Of a stretch of DNA of 64,000 nucleotides, positions 22,351 through 33,956 are shown in pieces (position 1 is the first letter of the stretch; the number at the start of each line of letters is the position of its first letter). The notes under the pieces were generated by a model. It was not told the DNA's origin and did no database searches. It saw only the letters and a list, made by a program, of their open reading frames with translations. The stretch comes from Lasiodiplodia sp. COLG20 (Eukaryota; Ascomycota; Dothideomycetes; Botryosphaeriales; Botryosphaeriaceae). The stretch spans positions 3,906,001 to 3,970,000 of the forward strand of contig VNWV01000003.1 of NCBI GenBank assembly GCA_009801085.1. Reading direction: 5' to 3'. A program made the position numbers and the translations under genes.

Positions 22351-24049
22351 ATGCAAGCCCCCACGCTCAGAGACCCGAGTCTTTTGGTCCAGAAGACCTA
22401 CATCAACGGCGAATGGGTGGATTCTGTCTCAGGGAAGACGTTCGCCGTTCATGGTAAGCTAGACATCATCCAGTCGAAAATAGGTGTCTTCTGAACGATC
22501 TGTCAGACCCCGCGAGCGGCCAGCTCATTGGAAGGTGCCCGGAATGCGTTCCTACAGACGCCCAGCTCGCCATCGAAGCGGCAGCCAGAGCGTTTCCAAA
22601 ATGGCGGGTACGGACGGGGCGGGAACGCTCGAGGCTCATCCGCAAATGGCACGACTTGATCCTGGAGAACAAGCAGGACATCACCACTCTGATCACTTGG
22701 GAGAATGGCAAAGCAAAGCCTGACGCTTCGGGCGAAGTGCTTTTCGCCGCAAGCTACATCGAGTGGTTTTCCGAAGAGGCGGCCAGGATTTACGGCGACG
22801 TCGTTCCGCACAGCGTGGCTGGCACTCGCGCGTCTGTGATTAGGGAGCCGGTGGGCGTGTGCGGAATGACCACACCGTAGGTACTCTGATTCCAGAGGTC
22901 TGAGAACAATGCTGATTCATTCAAGGTGGAATTTCCCAGCAGGGATGCTGGCCAGGAAGGCAGCCGCTGCGTTCGCTGCCGGCTGCACCTGCGTCGTCAA
23001 AACAGCAGGCGAGACGCCTTTCACCGCGAATGCTCTGGCCGTGCTTGCAGAGCGTGCGGGTATTCCGAAGGGCGTTCTCAACATTGTCACCGCGCTTGAC
23101 AATACCCCCGAAATCGGCCTTGCGCTATGCGAGTCTCCGGAAGTCCAAAAGATCTCGTTCACTGGCTCTACTAGGGTTGGAAAGCTGCTGATGAGACAGT
23201 GCAGCTCGAGCTTGAAGAAACTCAGCCTCGAGCTCGGTGGAAATGCGCCCTTCATCGTTTTCAACGACGCTGATCTGGACACAGCCGTGTCGGGTCTGAT
23301 TGCGAGCAAATTCAAATGCACCGGCCAGACCTGCGTGTGCGCGAACAGGATATTCGTCCAATCTAGCATCCATGATGCCTTTGTCAACAGACTTCGGGAA
23401 GTAGTTGGGAGGTTCCGCGTTGGATCTGGATTCGATGACATTGTCACTCATGGACCGCTCATTCACGCGAATGCTATTTCCAAGGTGGTTGAACACGTCG
23501 AAGACGCCAAGGCGAAAGGCGCTAAGATCGAGCTGGGTGGGAACCGGGTTGCAGCTCTAGGTTCGATCCTGGACGAGACACTTGCCCGGAGTAGACTGCT
23601 GATGACTACCATAGGCCCAAACTTCTTTGAGCCGACCATCATCACAGGCATGACGAAAGACATGAAGATTGCACACGAGGAAACGTTCGGCCCAGTGGCA
23701 GCAATTTTCAAATTCCAGACTGAGGAAGAGGTCGTCAAGTCCGCAAACGAAGTCGATGTTGGGCTTGCTGCTTACGTCTTCACTCGGGATCTCCAAACCT
23801 CGCAGCGCATGAGCGAATTGCTGCATGTTGGCATGGTAGGATTGAATACTGGTTCAGTTTCTGATCCTCCATCACCGTAAGTTCGGACTCATGAACTCAC
23901 ACTGCATCTGCTGACAACCATACAGATTTGGAGGCGTCAAGCACTCCGGCTTTGGCCGAGAGGGCAGCAAATACGGTCTTGATGAATACACAACGCTCAA
24001 GACGATCGTCACTGGAGGAATCAATACCGTTTACCACTCCAAGCTTTGA
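22351..24049 (+). CDS. Succinate-semialdehyde-dehydrogenase-type aldehyde dehydrogenase
   Basis: Four exons (22351-22453, 22507-22876, 22926-23876, 23926-24049) give 515 residues, family-typical. Splicing restores the MTTPWNFP motif, in which intron 2 interrupts the proline codon. Conserved elements: FTGSTRVGK (NAD(P) loop), [12 protein letters not shown] with the general-base Glu, [12 protein letters not shown] with the nucleophilic Cys, [13 protein letters not shown], and [14 protein letters not shown] near the C-terminus. The Cys-Val-Cys-Ala-Asn context and overall pattern are those of GabD/UGA2 succinate semialdehyde dehydrogenases, which oxidise succinate semialdehyde from GABA to succinate; related enzymes act on other omega-semialdehydes such as glutarate or 2-oxoglutarate semialdehyde. 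There is no obvious mitochondrial presequence. As a neighbour of amine oxidase and proline dehydrogenase genes it probably removes the aldehyde made by the pathway. Confidence 0.92.
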
Positions 24050-24375
24050 GCTATATCCGGCATAGATTGAGGAGAGTACCGCGGAATTTATCAATCTCGA
24101 CGCGTGGACGGTAAAAGTCAATCTCACGTGCAGGAGCATCATAACGATCAATCAATGAGACAATTCGATGGATCTACGTTGCGTAAGACCTGAGCGGCTT
24201 GAAGAAAACTTCTGAGAGATATTAACTGTTGCGTCTTTCGGCGCATCAATCCAGCTTTTGTCAGAGTCGTGCGAGATCATGGAGGCCGGTGTGGGCTTAG
24301 TGTAGTCACTGCCTTTGCTTTTTTGAAAGAAAAGGGTATGAGAAAGAAAGTAAGCCGCAGTATAGACTCTCGTGT
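24050..24375. other. Intergenic between convergent aldehyde and proline dehydrogenase genes
   Basis: 326 bases with the 3' flanks of both genes. No gene, RNA or repeat is visible. Confidence 0.5.
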
Positions 24376-25998
24376 CTATGACAAAAATCTCCGTGCTCTG
24401 TATCTTAGCTCCCGCAACAACTCGCGCACTGTTGCCCTTGTCCTTGCCAGCGAATCACGATTTTCCTCCGCCCGCCGCAGCAAATAGAGTACGCACTCAT
24501 TCAAAGACCCCCACACAGCATACTTGTAGCACTTGATACCAGTATCCGCAGCTCCTTTCCGTGAACACAGCTGCAGGGACAGCTCGTCTGCCATGCCAAG
24601 CAGCTGGGCATACGCGACGTCGTTCACCCTTCCCGGCCACACACCCTGCTTTCTTTCGGTCTGTTCGAGTCGCTGCTGGATGCTCAAAGCCGTTTGTACA
24701 GAGGTCTTGTTGTGAGTTGCGAACACGACATCTGCGTTCCATGGCTGTTGCTGTGCTCTGTCTGTATTCTGCCATACCTCCGGGTGCTTTTGAAGCGCCG
24801 ATGCGAAAACCCGGTCTCCGTTACGTACGATGTCTCTGCAGCGGGCTACGTCAGGCAATATCTCTGTGTCTGGCTTTCCACCGTAGAGTAGCAGTGCGAT
24901 GGCTGTGTCGCAGGCGAGGTCCGTGTCTTCTTTGGTGTTGTGGATGAGTGATCGGTCCCACTCGGATTGAAGGTAGGCCCCGCGCACCATCTTAACGCCC
25001 AGCGTAAATTGGTAGTCTCGCGACGAGGCTAGATGACTCGAAAGCTTCTCCGGTGTGAACTTGAGATACCTGGTCTGAGTGTTAGCAGGACACGTGTACT
25101 GCATGAACGGACTGGGCACGCTCACATTTGATATGTGTTGTAGACAACTGCGTTGCTGTTTTTGTTGAAGTGCGCCATGAGAGACTGAAAATCGTAAGCT
25201 TGTCAGCTATAACTTCCTCAGATAGCTCATTGATAGACTCACCATGGTCAAGATATCGATTGCCCTCTGTGTTCCTTGAGTCTCAGCGTCCATCAACAGT
25301 CGTACTCCGCGGGCCTTTGCCGCACTGGAGATTCTCACGACTGCTTCAGCGACACTGCCGAAGGTTTTCAGACTTTCATTCATGGTGAGCGGAATAGTTT
25401 CGCAGGGTAGCGTCATGGAAAGCTCCCTCAATTTTTGCGCTGCCAATCGACCAGCTCCAGTGTATTTTATTGCAACAAAGTTGCCTGGATCAGTAAGTTC
25501 AACTGTCTTCAGATTGTTCTCCAACCAGAAATCAATCTCTGACCTGGAATTGCCAGTCTGTTTCGCGGCATCCGAAGCGGCCGGCAACTCTTTAGCGTAG
25601 GCCATGATAGTACCGGAAAATCCCAGTCGTTTCAAGTCGGCCATCTTCTTCCTTATATCATGGTCTGATGAGCCGCAGCAAAACTGTAGATAGAAAGTCT
25701 TCCTCATCATCCATGATATGAGCGGAACTTTCAAAAGTGCATTGGAATGCCGGGTGAAGCCTCTCATCAATGGCCTGAGGATAGCAGGCGGGATTGAAGC
25801 GGTGGAGAGAACTATTAGCGATCGTAGAATATCCGGGGTGGGCAGCACCTCGAGTGGTCGGGTTGCAGCTGGGTGTTTTGATGCATCGTGTGAGGGAGAG
25901 GGCCTGGAAGCCGCATTGAGACCCACTGCTTCATGTTGGTACCGGCGGCCAAGGGAGCAAAGCCGTAGGAGCCGAACAGGAGCTTGGCGTTGGTGCAT
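24376..25998 (-). CDS. put1: Proline dehydrogenase (mitochondrial)
   Basis: Three exons (25243-25998, 25126-25184, 24376-25069) give 502 residues. The first in-frame ATG, 25998, opens an Arg-rich, acid-free presequence (RQAPVRLLRLCSLGRR) that looks like a mitochondrial targeting signal. The barrel motifs of the PRODH family are present: GTIMAYAKE, RLLMDAETQ, YNTYQMYLK (made by splicing of the 59-base middle exon), KMVRGAYLQSE, FATHN, and the C-terminal substrate helix LLRRAEENRD with the Arg-Arg and Glu. It oxidises L-proline to pyrroline-5-carboxylate with FAD and passes electrons to ubiquinone; PRODH2-type members prefer hydroxyproline. It diverges from regulator 2 over 293 bases. Whether it is the main Put1/PrnD or a cluster-specific paralogue cannot be told; no P5C dehydrogenase of the classical type is next to it. 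Confidence 0.92.
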
Positions 25999-26291
25999 AA
26001 CAAGTAGAATGGTATCAATTTGAACAAAATTGTGGAGTCCCTGAATCGTGTTTACTACAGGACCACTACATTTTAAATACCAATAGCGAATGTTCTCCGT
26101 CATTGATATCACCAGCCGCCCTTGTTTCCATCTGTTTGATAGCTGATCAGGCAGTCCAGGCGGGGTAGGCGCCACGGCTCCACACTTCGGCCCCGGTTTC
26201 CCGCTAAATTTTAGGCCACTGCAACCCCACCCTTCTGCGCAAGCACTAACCTCACTTCACTTCCGCGTCCTCATCAGACATCATCCCAGCC
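25999..26291. promoter_or_regulatory. Short divergent promoter, proline dehydrogenase / regulator 2
   Basis: 293 bases separate the two start codons. It contains TTGATAGCTGATCA near 26136-26149 (one GATA-type core). A pyrimidine-rich leader precedes the regulator ATG. Shared regulation is likely from the distance alone. Confidence 0.4.
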
Positions 26292-27772
26292 ATGGCCACT
26301 GCATCACTCCAGCGAGGGGGACGGAGTCGGAAGGGATGCGAATCATGCAAGAGTAGGACTCGACACCCGCCCCTAACCGCTAGCGCTAACATTTCCCGCA
26401 AAAGGAAGCAAAAAGCGATGCGGGGGTGAGCAGCATCCCGTCATCTCCGGCTTTTGATTGGTGTCACCCGCTCAACCTAATCAGAGGAGCAGCCCAAGTG
26501 TTTCCGATGCCGGCGAAAACGTGTCGAGTGCGTCTACCCGCATCAGAAGCCTTTCGGCGGAAAGTTCAAGTTCCAGGTCATGTGCAGTGCGTGAACCCGG
26601 TCCCTCCGTATGTAGCCGATGCAATAGTGACAGGAGCGGGAGCACGACAGATGCAGAGCATATCGAACCTCGCAAGTCTAGGACAACAGTCTATTATTAC
26701 GTCAATTTCACCGTGGGCGACGTCTCGGCGCTTTGCCCGGATTACGTCTATTCGGAAACAAGTCGCCGTTCTCACAGCCCGCTCGGCGTGCTGCAGTCCA
26801 CTTCCAATGCTCGCCAGTCCTGGGAGAACCAATTCGTACCGGAACCTTTTCTCCGGCTACTGAAATTATTCCCTTTCTTAAAGCCTGAAGAAAACCAGCT
26901 TCTTGATTATTGTACGTCAGCGCCGGATCATAGGAACCATACCTTCGACTGATATCTCCCAGACAGCCATGTAATATGCAAGGCCAGGGTCTTTCAAGAT
27001 AATGCACAAAACAACTACAGATCTCTAATTCTGCCTCTTTGTCAGACCGAAGGACCATTACTATCGGCTGTCCTGGCGATAGCGGCCAACGACCGGCATA
27101 ATTCCTGGGCTCTCCAGTACAAGAGCAATGCCATCAAACAGCTTTGTTCTCGGCTTGACCGGGCCGAAAACCTCGAGAGCTGCATTCTTGCATGCATTAC
27201 GCTCTGTTCGTTGGAGATCGCCGATGGCAGCCGCTCGTCGTGGATCACACACGCACGCGGTGCTGCGGCTATCCTCGAGTCCTACACGCACACGATAGAC
27301 ACGCATGTCACCGACTTTGCTACCAGGTACCTCAGGCCACGGAGTATCTTCCTAAACACCACGGCCGATCAGCAAGGGGAAGAGACAGCGGTGGGCCGTC
27401 TGGCCAATCCCCTCCCCACGAGCCATCCGCTCCACATCGACGCCGTGGCGGCCGTCGCTGCCATCGACCCGCACATCGGCTGCTCGCTCGAGGTGCTCGA
27501 CATCATCGCCCAAACCGCGGATCTGGCCAGCTTGAAGTGGAGCAGCTGCACTCATCATCAACCAAAGCCATCGTCATCGTCATCGCACTTCGCCGACCCC
27601 ACCATCACCCACCGCGCCGCCGGTCTCCTCGCCCGCCTCAACTCCTTACAACAACCATCAACCTACAACGACAACGACGACGACTACGTCCACAGCTGCG
27701 CCGAATCCTTCCGCCTCGCCGCCCTCATCTACCTCCGCCACGTCGCCGGTTTCGACTCCGCCGACCCCTTCC

Positions 27773-27809
<37 letters not shown>

Positions 27810-28257
27810 CTCTTCGTCTTCCTCATCCTCATCCTCCTCTTCTCCCCCCTCCTCCGCGTCCGCAAGCACCACCCAGCTCCGCGCCGACCTGCGCCGCTTC
27901 TTCACCCTGTACACCACGCGCATCGTGCGCCGGGGGATGCCGCGCGTGCTGTTTCCCGTGTGGCCGCTGTTCGTGGCTGGGTGCTTCGCCGAGGAGGACG
28001 CTTTCGCTGATGCCGGCGTCGGTGGTGGTGGTAAAGGCTATTATTCGGAGCGCGCGGTTGTGATGGACATCTTCGCGACGCTCGAGGAGACGTGGCCGGT
28101 GAGCAACGTACCGGTGGTGCGGGCGGCGGTGGAGACAGTATGGAAGGAGAGGGATCTGAGTGTGGGGAGGAGAGGTGGGGATGGGAGGGTGGTGAGGGGG
28201 GCGGCGGCGTGGAAGCGGGCGATTGAGGCGTTGGGGTGGAAGTTGGCGTTGTCGTGA
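26292..28257 (+). CDS. Zn2Cys6 transcription factor, Fungal_trans_2 type (regulator 2)
   Basis: Exons 26292-26352, 26405-26425 (21 bases), 26485-26590, 26634-26911 and 26963-28257 give about 586 residues. The zinc cluster is assembled from three exons: CESCK / RSKKRCG / EEQPKCFRCRRKRVEC, with C-x2-C-x6-C-x6-C-x2-C-x6-C spacing. The intron after the cluster is the least certain: acceptor 26633 is good, but the donor could be 26591 or 26582. Downstream, PEENQLLDYYSHVICKARVF, LPLCQTEGPLLSAVLAIAA and SSWITHARGAAAILE fit the Fungal_trans_2 domain. A long serine run is encoded at 27773-27842. The layout and polyserine match regulator 1, so the two may be old duplicates. It probably controls the divergent proline dehydrogenase gene, by analogy with divergent regulator/enzyme pairs; this is inference. 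Confidence 0.85.
27773..27842 (+). repeat. TCC/TCG microsatellite encoding polyserine in regulator 2
   Basis: About 22 serine codons alternating TCC, TCG, TCT and TCA inside the last exon of regulator 2. Mixed codons suggest the serine run is kept by selection as well as by slippage. Confidence 0.85.
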
Positions 28258-28419
28258 TGGGAGGAGGCGAGGTGGGGTGGAGGGGATGGAGAGGTTTTGG
28301 TTTAGGGGTTGAGGTGTTTCGTCGGGGCAAATTCTGGATCACGTTCTGAGAAAAGAGGCATTATCGTTCATTCAAGGCGGAAATACTATTACTACGTTCT
28401 TCGACAGTATATTAAACTT

Positions 28420-30367
28420 TTACGAACACTGATCCCCCTTCTTCAACGGTACGACTGTGTCACGAAACCCAAATGTTGCATGCGGAGTCTGGCCTTCAGA
28501 AGACCGCAGCACGCCGTACCGCAACATGGTGCTCTTCACATCCTTTGGCATCGGCTGCTTGCCCAGACACTGGCCGACAGACAACTTATCGAGATCGGCA
28601 TTGCGGGTCGTGAACATGATGCTGGAAAACGACGAGCTGGCGCTATATCCGTTCACGACATAGGCATGCGCGCCGACAGCAACGCAGGCCAGCGCCACGA
28701 CGGCCGCCGCCAGGTACGCGTACAGCAGATTGCGCCAGTTGTACGAGTAGTAGTTCTGCGGCGACGTGACGGTGACCTCAGCCTCGGTCTTATTCGAAAA
28801 GAGGGCGGAGCTCATGAGACTGAGGCTGACGTTGCGCGAGAGGTCCTCGATAGCGCCCGGCACGGAGCCGTTGCGGCACATCCACGGCGAGAGGATGTCG
28901 CCGAAGCCGTTGGTGCCGCCGCCCTTGTTGTTGCGGATCTCCGGGCACGCCGGGATGCCCGACTTGAAGATGTCCGTGTCGGCGCCCATCAGCGAGTTGG
29001 TCGAGCCGAAGTAGACCTCGGTAACGATGACGTCGGAGAGGGCGGAGATGAGTGCCCAGTACGCGATCTGGCCCGGCGCGTACTCGTTGGCGACGTCGCC
29101 GCCGGGGATGCTTAGCGGGGTGACGTGCTCGAGGCGCGTGATGGTTGATGACAGGGTGCCGTCGACGCTGAGGAAGTCGACCGTGTACGATGCGTTCCAC
29201 GCGTGGCACGAGTAGTTGCTCCCGCTCGGTCCGCCCGTTTGGATGAAGTAGTGGTTGGCGATGTAGTAGTCGTCGAGCACCGACATGGTCTTGCCGATGT
29301 ACAGCTGTTCGAACATGGGGTTCAGTGCGCCTTTGCTCATCGTCTCGTTCCACGCCTTTCGGAGTTTTGCGGCGTCGTCCAGCTTGATGGTGTTGTTTGC
29401 GGCCGCTGCCGAAAGCGTCTCGCATTTGATCGCCGGTGCGTAGAAGTCCAGTGTGTAGGACGCGTTCGGATGCGGGGGAGTGAAGGGTAGCACCGAGATG
29501 GACGAGGATGTCGCAGCTATGAGACGATCGACGGCGGCCGACGTTGACTCGACTCTTCCCACGCCTTCGAAGTTGACCCATGTTATACCTGTTAATTCAT
29601 TTCCGTACGCAGGTTGAGGGACGCTCGCCCGAGAAGTGTCGTTGGAAAGACCCGAGCGGACTGTCAGTGTTGCGGGCGTTATCGTGGCGACAATGGGAAT
29701 GCACCTGGTACTGATTAACAATTTTTCAAATTGATGCCATTTGGCAGACTCACCACATGCACGCAGCGAGTAGGCACAGGAGCTTAGCGCTGATAAGCAC
29801 CCCGCTGAAGAAGGAGAAGGGGTCCGTTGTAAGAGAGAAGGCATCGTCCAGATTCTGAAGGCTCAGAGATCTCTTCTTCACCGTCACCCACAGCCGCTGC
29901 GTATATGCTACTCCAACCGAACCCACAAGAGATGCCTTGCAGAGAAAAGCAAACCCAGTTCCTATCCTGATAGCCCATTGCTGTTTCGTTTCCGACGATA
30001 CTTCGGTGCCGTCCAGGGATTGGTAATGGAAGTGGTGCCCCAAAGCGAAAGCGATACCAGCCACAAGGAAGAAGGTCATAAGCGCCGGTGATCTCCAGTA
30101 AATCCCCCATGATGTTGTCCTTGGTGCACGAGTATCCGTCGGCTGCAGTTGTGTTGTATCTTCAATAAAGTGAGATTTTGTTGCTGGGTTGAGAGTGTTC
30201 GTGCTTCCTCGGAAAGATGAGGGTTCATCTTGCGCATGGCTTCTGGGGAACCATGCTGAGGCTGGACTACTTGATCTACTAATCTCCGGAGCCGGGCTGT
30301 TGCGATACGAATTATCCAGGTTCAGTCTTTGCAGTTCATGGTTGCGGCCGGGATTCAACGATCCCAT
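28420..30367 (-). CDS. Fungal multi-pass membrane protein of unknown function
   Basis: Two exons (29754-30367 and 28420-29704) give 632 residues; the intron sits inside a tryptophan codon (CMW/CIPIV). A Ser/Asn-rich cytosolic N-terminus of about 90 residues is followed by hydrophobic segments at ALMTFFLVAGIAFALG, GTGFAFLCKASLVGSVGVAY and GVLISAKLLCLLAA. Then comes a large outer-side domain with many N-glycosylation sequons (NDTS, NASY, NNTI, NETM, NYSC, NASY, NGSV, NVSL, NKTE) and several Cys, a further segment IAYWALISALSDVIV, and a last one LLYAYLAAAVVALACVAVG, ending in a cytosolic tail. I recognise this as a conserved Pezizomycotina family often given the misleading name formylmethionine-deformylase-like; there is no deformylase motif. 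The function is unknown. It converges on regulator 2 with 162 bases between stops. Confidence 0.85.
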
Positions 30368-31316
30368 GATTGTTGCAGTTGCTGTCGGGTAATTTGGAGC
30401 GACCGGGGGAAATGGGATTACCCTGTCGCAACGGCTACGGGGCGGCTCGAAGCATTATAACGCCCGCTTACGCTCAGCACATGGGATCCACCGAGCCAAG
30501 CCCATCTGTTGCCTATTCTTACGGGTACCATCGCTATCAGGTGGAGCAAAATCGACTGGTCAGCGATCCTCCAGTCAACGAGCGGTATAGCGCAGTCGTG
30601 TTGTTGTTGGCTCTCCCCGCAAGCGGAGCCGATACAAGGCTGAGAGACTTGAAATAGAACAAGGTGCTCCCGGACGGGAAGGAGCTCCAATTATAATCAA
30701 GCATTGTCCGACTAGCCGATGCACAGCCTTGAAGGGGCGTAAGCTTAACGGTCGTCGGCCAATCGCACCTCAGCCCCCAATTCTTGGCGTTAACGCCATC
30801 TTCCACTGAGCAGGCTCAACAATGTCGCACAGAACAATTTTTTTGAAGCATATATATGCAGGCTTTGTGACAGCTTCCTGAATAAGAACTGCGCTGCCTT
30901 TTAAGAATATTCTCGGCTAAGGCCCATGTGCTGCTGCGTGACAATTCGCTCAATTGCCATGAACAAACCACCGCCTGGTCTCATTCAGGGTCCGTGCTAA
31001 CCGTCATGCTCTAAAAAAGCTAACGTAGAGCCTCCAATAACCCGAAATGCGGTGTAACGCCCTACTCGTGACCAACGGGCGGTGCTCAGGGTCTTTTTTC
31101 CCTTTTCCCGTTTCCCGTTTCGAGGCAAGGCAATCACCAAGATGCGTACCAAATTCAGTAATAACATTTTACTTTCATGACGCGAGAATCAACAGAGCAA
31201 GCCATTTGTATACGCTCAAAAATACTCCAGACTCCAACGCGATGCATGATCAAAGACCCCAGCGCCTGGTCTCAATACAGGACAAAAATTAACCACAAAC
31301 CAACCCTACAATTCCC
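30368..31316. other. Intergenic, no gene seen
   Basis: The right-hand upstream region of the membrane-protein gene and the 3' flank of the DUF7730 gene. Only short frames of up to 95 codons with no recognisable features occur. Confidence 0.5.
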
Positions 31317-32547
31317 CTACCTCCGATGCCGCAACCCCTTCACCACCAGCTTCCTCAACTCCACCCAAAACGCATCAATCCACTCATTATGATCATCCCT
31401 CGTCGAGACCTCATTACAACCGCCGAGGAACTGCACCACGCCCACCGCCTCATCGACGCCCCTCGCCCTCGCCGCCGCCTCCAGCCAGCGAAACGCGCGG
31501 CGGTAGAACCGGCGCGCCGGCATCTTCGCGCAATCGTTCTCGCGCCACATCTCATCATGGAACCTCAGAACCTTCAAGTTGTCGACAGCGCCCTCTGCTA
31601 GCAGCGTCAGGGCGGCGACGTCGAAGGCGGCACGCATGCTGCGGCGCCAACTGCCCTTGCAACCCAAAATCGTGATCTCGCGCAGCCCGCCGCGCGTAGC
31701 CGGCGACAGCGGGGCCAAGAACGCGTGCAGGGCGGCCGCGTCCTCGAACAGCAGCGGCTGCGCGTACAGGACGGGCGTGGCCTCTTCGCGGATCTGGCGG
31801 CAGGTGGCGAGCAGGGCCGGAGCGAGGCTCGCCTCGTGCGCTTTCGCGTCCGGGTCCGGCGGGCAGTAGCCCTCGACCTGCGGCCACGGCGGCATCGCTT
31901 GCGCTTCGTTGTTGGCGGTCCAGTGGCTGTAGTTGGCCAGGTAGTCTTGCGGGCCGGCGGGGATGCGGGCGGGGCCGCGCCGGTAGCGGTGGGTGCGCTC
32001 TTCGACGTAGACGCCGCCGATGGGGTCGGTCAGGGCGTACGTGTAGATGAGGTCGCGCAGCTCGCGCGGCAGGCGCAGGAAGGGGAAGATGAGGTGTTTT
32101 GGGAGGGGCTTGGTCTTCTTTGCTTTCTTGGGCTTCTAGAATGGGGGAGTGAGTACGAGGAGGATAGTCGGGGGAAATTGACGTCAGAGCTCATACCTTC
32201 CGGGGAGCAATGTCATATTCGGAATCGGAACCGGAGTCAGACTCGTTGATGAGCTCATCGTCTGAGTCGATCTCGGCATAAGATTTGGCGGCCCTGTTGC
32301 GCATGCCATACTGTCTTGGTCCAACAGAACTGGCTTTAGTAGGCTGAGAAGGCGTTCCCTGTGTTGCGGAGGGTGCGCCTCTCTTCCTCTTTCTGGAGAT
32401 TGGCTGTTGAGAGGTGTTGGATTGGGCTTGAGGGCGATGTGGGACCATAGCGCTGTTGTCCTGGGGGACCCATCCCTGAATGATGGCGCCCAAGCCTCTG
32501 AAGTGAGCAGGACTAAACATAGAGGTAGCGGTAGTAGTGAAGGACAT
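31317..32547 (-). CDS. DUF7730 / F-box-like protein
   Basis: Two exons (32197-32547 and 31317-32135) give 389 residues. The first 130 residues are low-complexity with a basic nuclear-localisation-like SRKRKRG and an acidic DSDDELINESDSGSDSE patch, followed by a lysine-rich KPKKAKKTK. The globular part starts with FPFLRLPRELRDLIYTYAL, the F-box-like helix typical of the large fungal DUF7730/2EXR families, followed by PALLATCRQIREEATPVLY, also a hallmark. These proteins are common in Pezizomycotina, and most have no assigned function; some are thought to be F-box-related adaptors. The splice site joins two lysine codons and is well formed. The gene is GC-rich in its second exon. Confidence 0.87.
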
Positions 32548-33956
32548 GTTGGTGGTGTTGAACGCGATACTGACGCGGCATCAGCTGGTCCATTAAGTAT
32601 CAGAATGCGGTAGGCCTGTGCAGATCGTGGCGCTGCCATTATCGGCTAGCGCAGGCCGCAATCAGGCAACACCGCCCAACTCGGCCTGGCTTAAGGCATC
32701 ACCCTCCATGGCCAACCTCAAGCGACGGAGGTGGCCGCGTGGCGAGAACATGAGATGGCGAGGTATCATCTCACGTTGATGGATGAACGAATGACGAGAA
32801 GTGTGCGACGGAACTGGCGGGGACGGGACGACGCGACGCACGGACTATGTTTCCGGCTCGCTGTTAATCCGTCGTCCGTTGGCGCCGGGCCGCTCGGTCG
32901 CAAGTGCCTGAGAGTAGGTTCAACTCCCCGGTGTACCTATCGCCATCGTCGCCAACGCTCACTCCACCGCACCGTCGCCCATCTCTGATCACGCATCCTC
33001 GCCTCTCTTTACGCGCGATCACCACTAGCACTGACGAAGGATCGCTCACCTGGTCCGCAACGACGCGTCGACGGAACCCTCAAGACCCAGATATTCGCAA
33101 GCAGTCCGTCAATCACCAGGCGTCTTTTATAAGCTCCTCCGGTGACGGATCTGGGGGCTGCCAGAGGCTCCGGCGACGGTCTGCATCTCTGGTGTCTTGG
33201 CTGGGCCATCGATCGCTGTGACTGCCCTTCACCTCGTCGCGCGCTCGTTTACCAGGGAGTTACGCGTGGAGACACTGTATGCTGGGAGAGAGGCGAAGAC
33301 CGTTGAAGGGTTCGGAATGATGTATAACAGGACGCTTGTCGGTAGTGGGGTATCTTAGTTCAATTCGTAGCGCATTTGTGTTTTGCCAAATACAGCACCA
33401 CAAGTACATACATGCTCACTTCTCCAGATGATAATACAAAAACCAATAAACTGGACCAGAAGCCCGACACAGCACCATTTATGGAGCCCCTTATCTTCCG
33501 GTGAAATTCGGGGGTCTCCTGATCCCCCATTGCACTTCAGTCTCTCCCGCCCAGTCTTGAGCAGCTTCTGTACGCACAAGACAGCCGGTGAGCCAGACCC
33601 GCAATGGAACCTCACGCTATATCTTCCTCCGTACCAGTCTCTCGTGTGCCTGTATTCGCAGCGTCTTTGGATTTGTCGGATATGGGACGAAAAAGAAGGA
33701 AAATAAGAAGAGCCCTGCACCAGGCGCAATTGTCGAGCCGGAGGATGAAGACGACGGCGACCACTAGCCGATCCTTATGTGGTAGCGATACGGGAACAGC
33801 TGCGTAAATCCCAAAGCTTTGCGAGCTTTCCGCCTGTCCTTAAGATTTCGGATCCGAAAGTAGTCCTGCATAATCGACTCGTCCAGCAAGCCTGCAATGT
33901 CGAAAGAAGGTATAAATGGCCAACGATGAATACATATGTCGAAAGTAAAGCGAAAT
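32548..33956. other. Intergenic, no gene recognised
   Basis: 1.4 kb with open frames up to 124 codons (33355-33729, minus strand) that show no domain, weak start context and no splice partner. The left end is the promoter of the DUF7730 gene. Confidence 0.45.

Noticed and set aside
27192..28010. 272-codon His/Arg/Pro/Leu-rich frame on the plus strand
   Set aside because: Frame-shifted shadow of regulator 2, caused by its biased codon use and serine microsatellite.
28309..29115. 268-codon plus-strand frame opposite the membrane-protein gene
   Set aside because: Antisense shadow; the minus strand has clear transmembrane segments and glycosylation sites.
32915..32940. GGTTCAACTCC-like T-arm resembling a tRNA
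   Set aside because: No matching D-arm, anticodon stem or acceptor stem could be formed around it.
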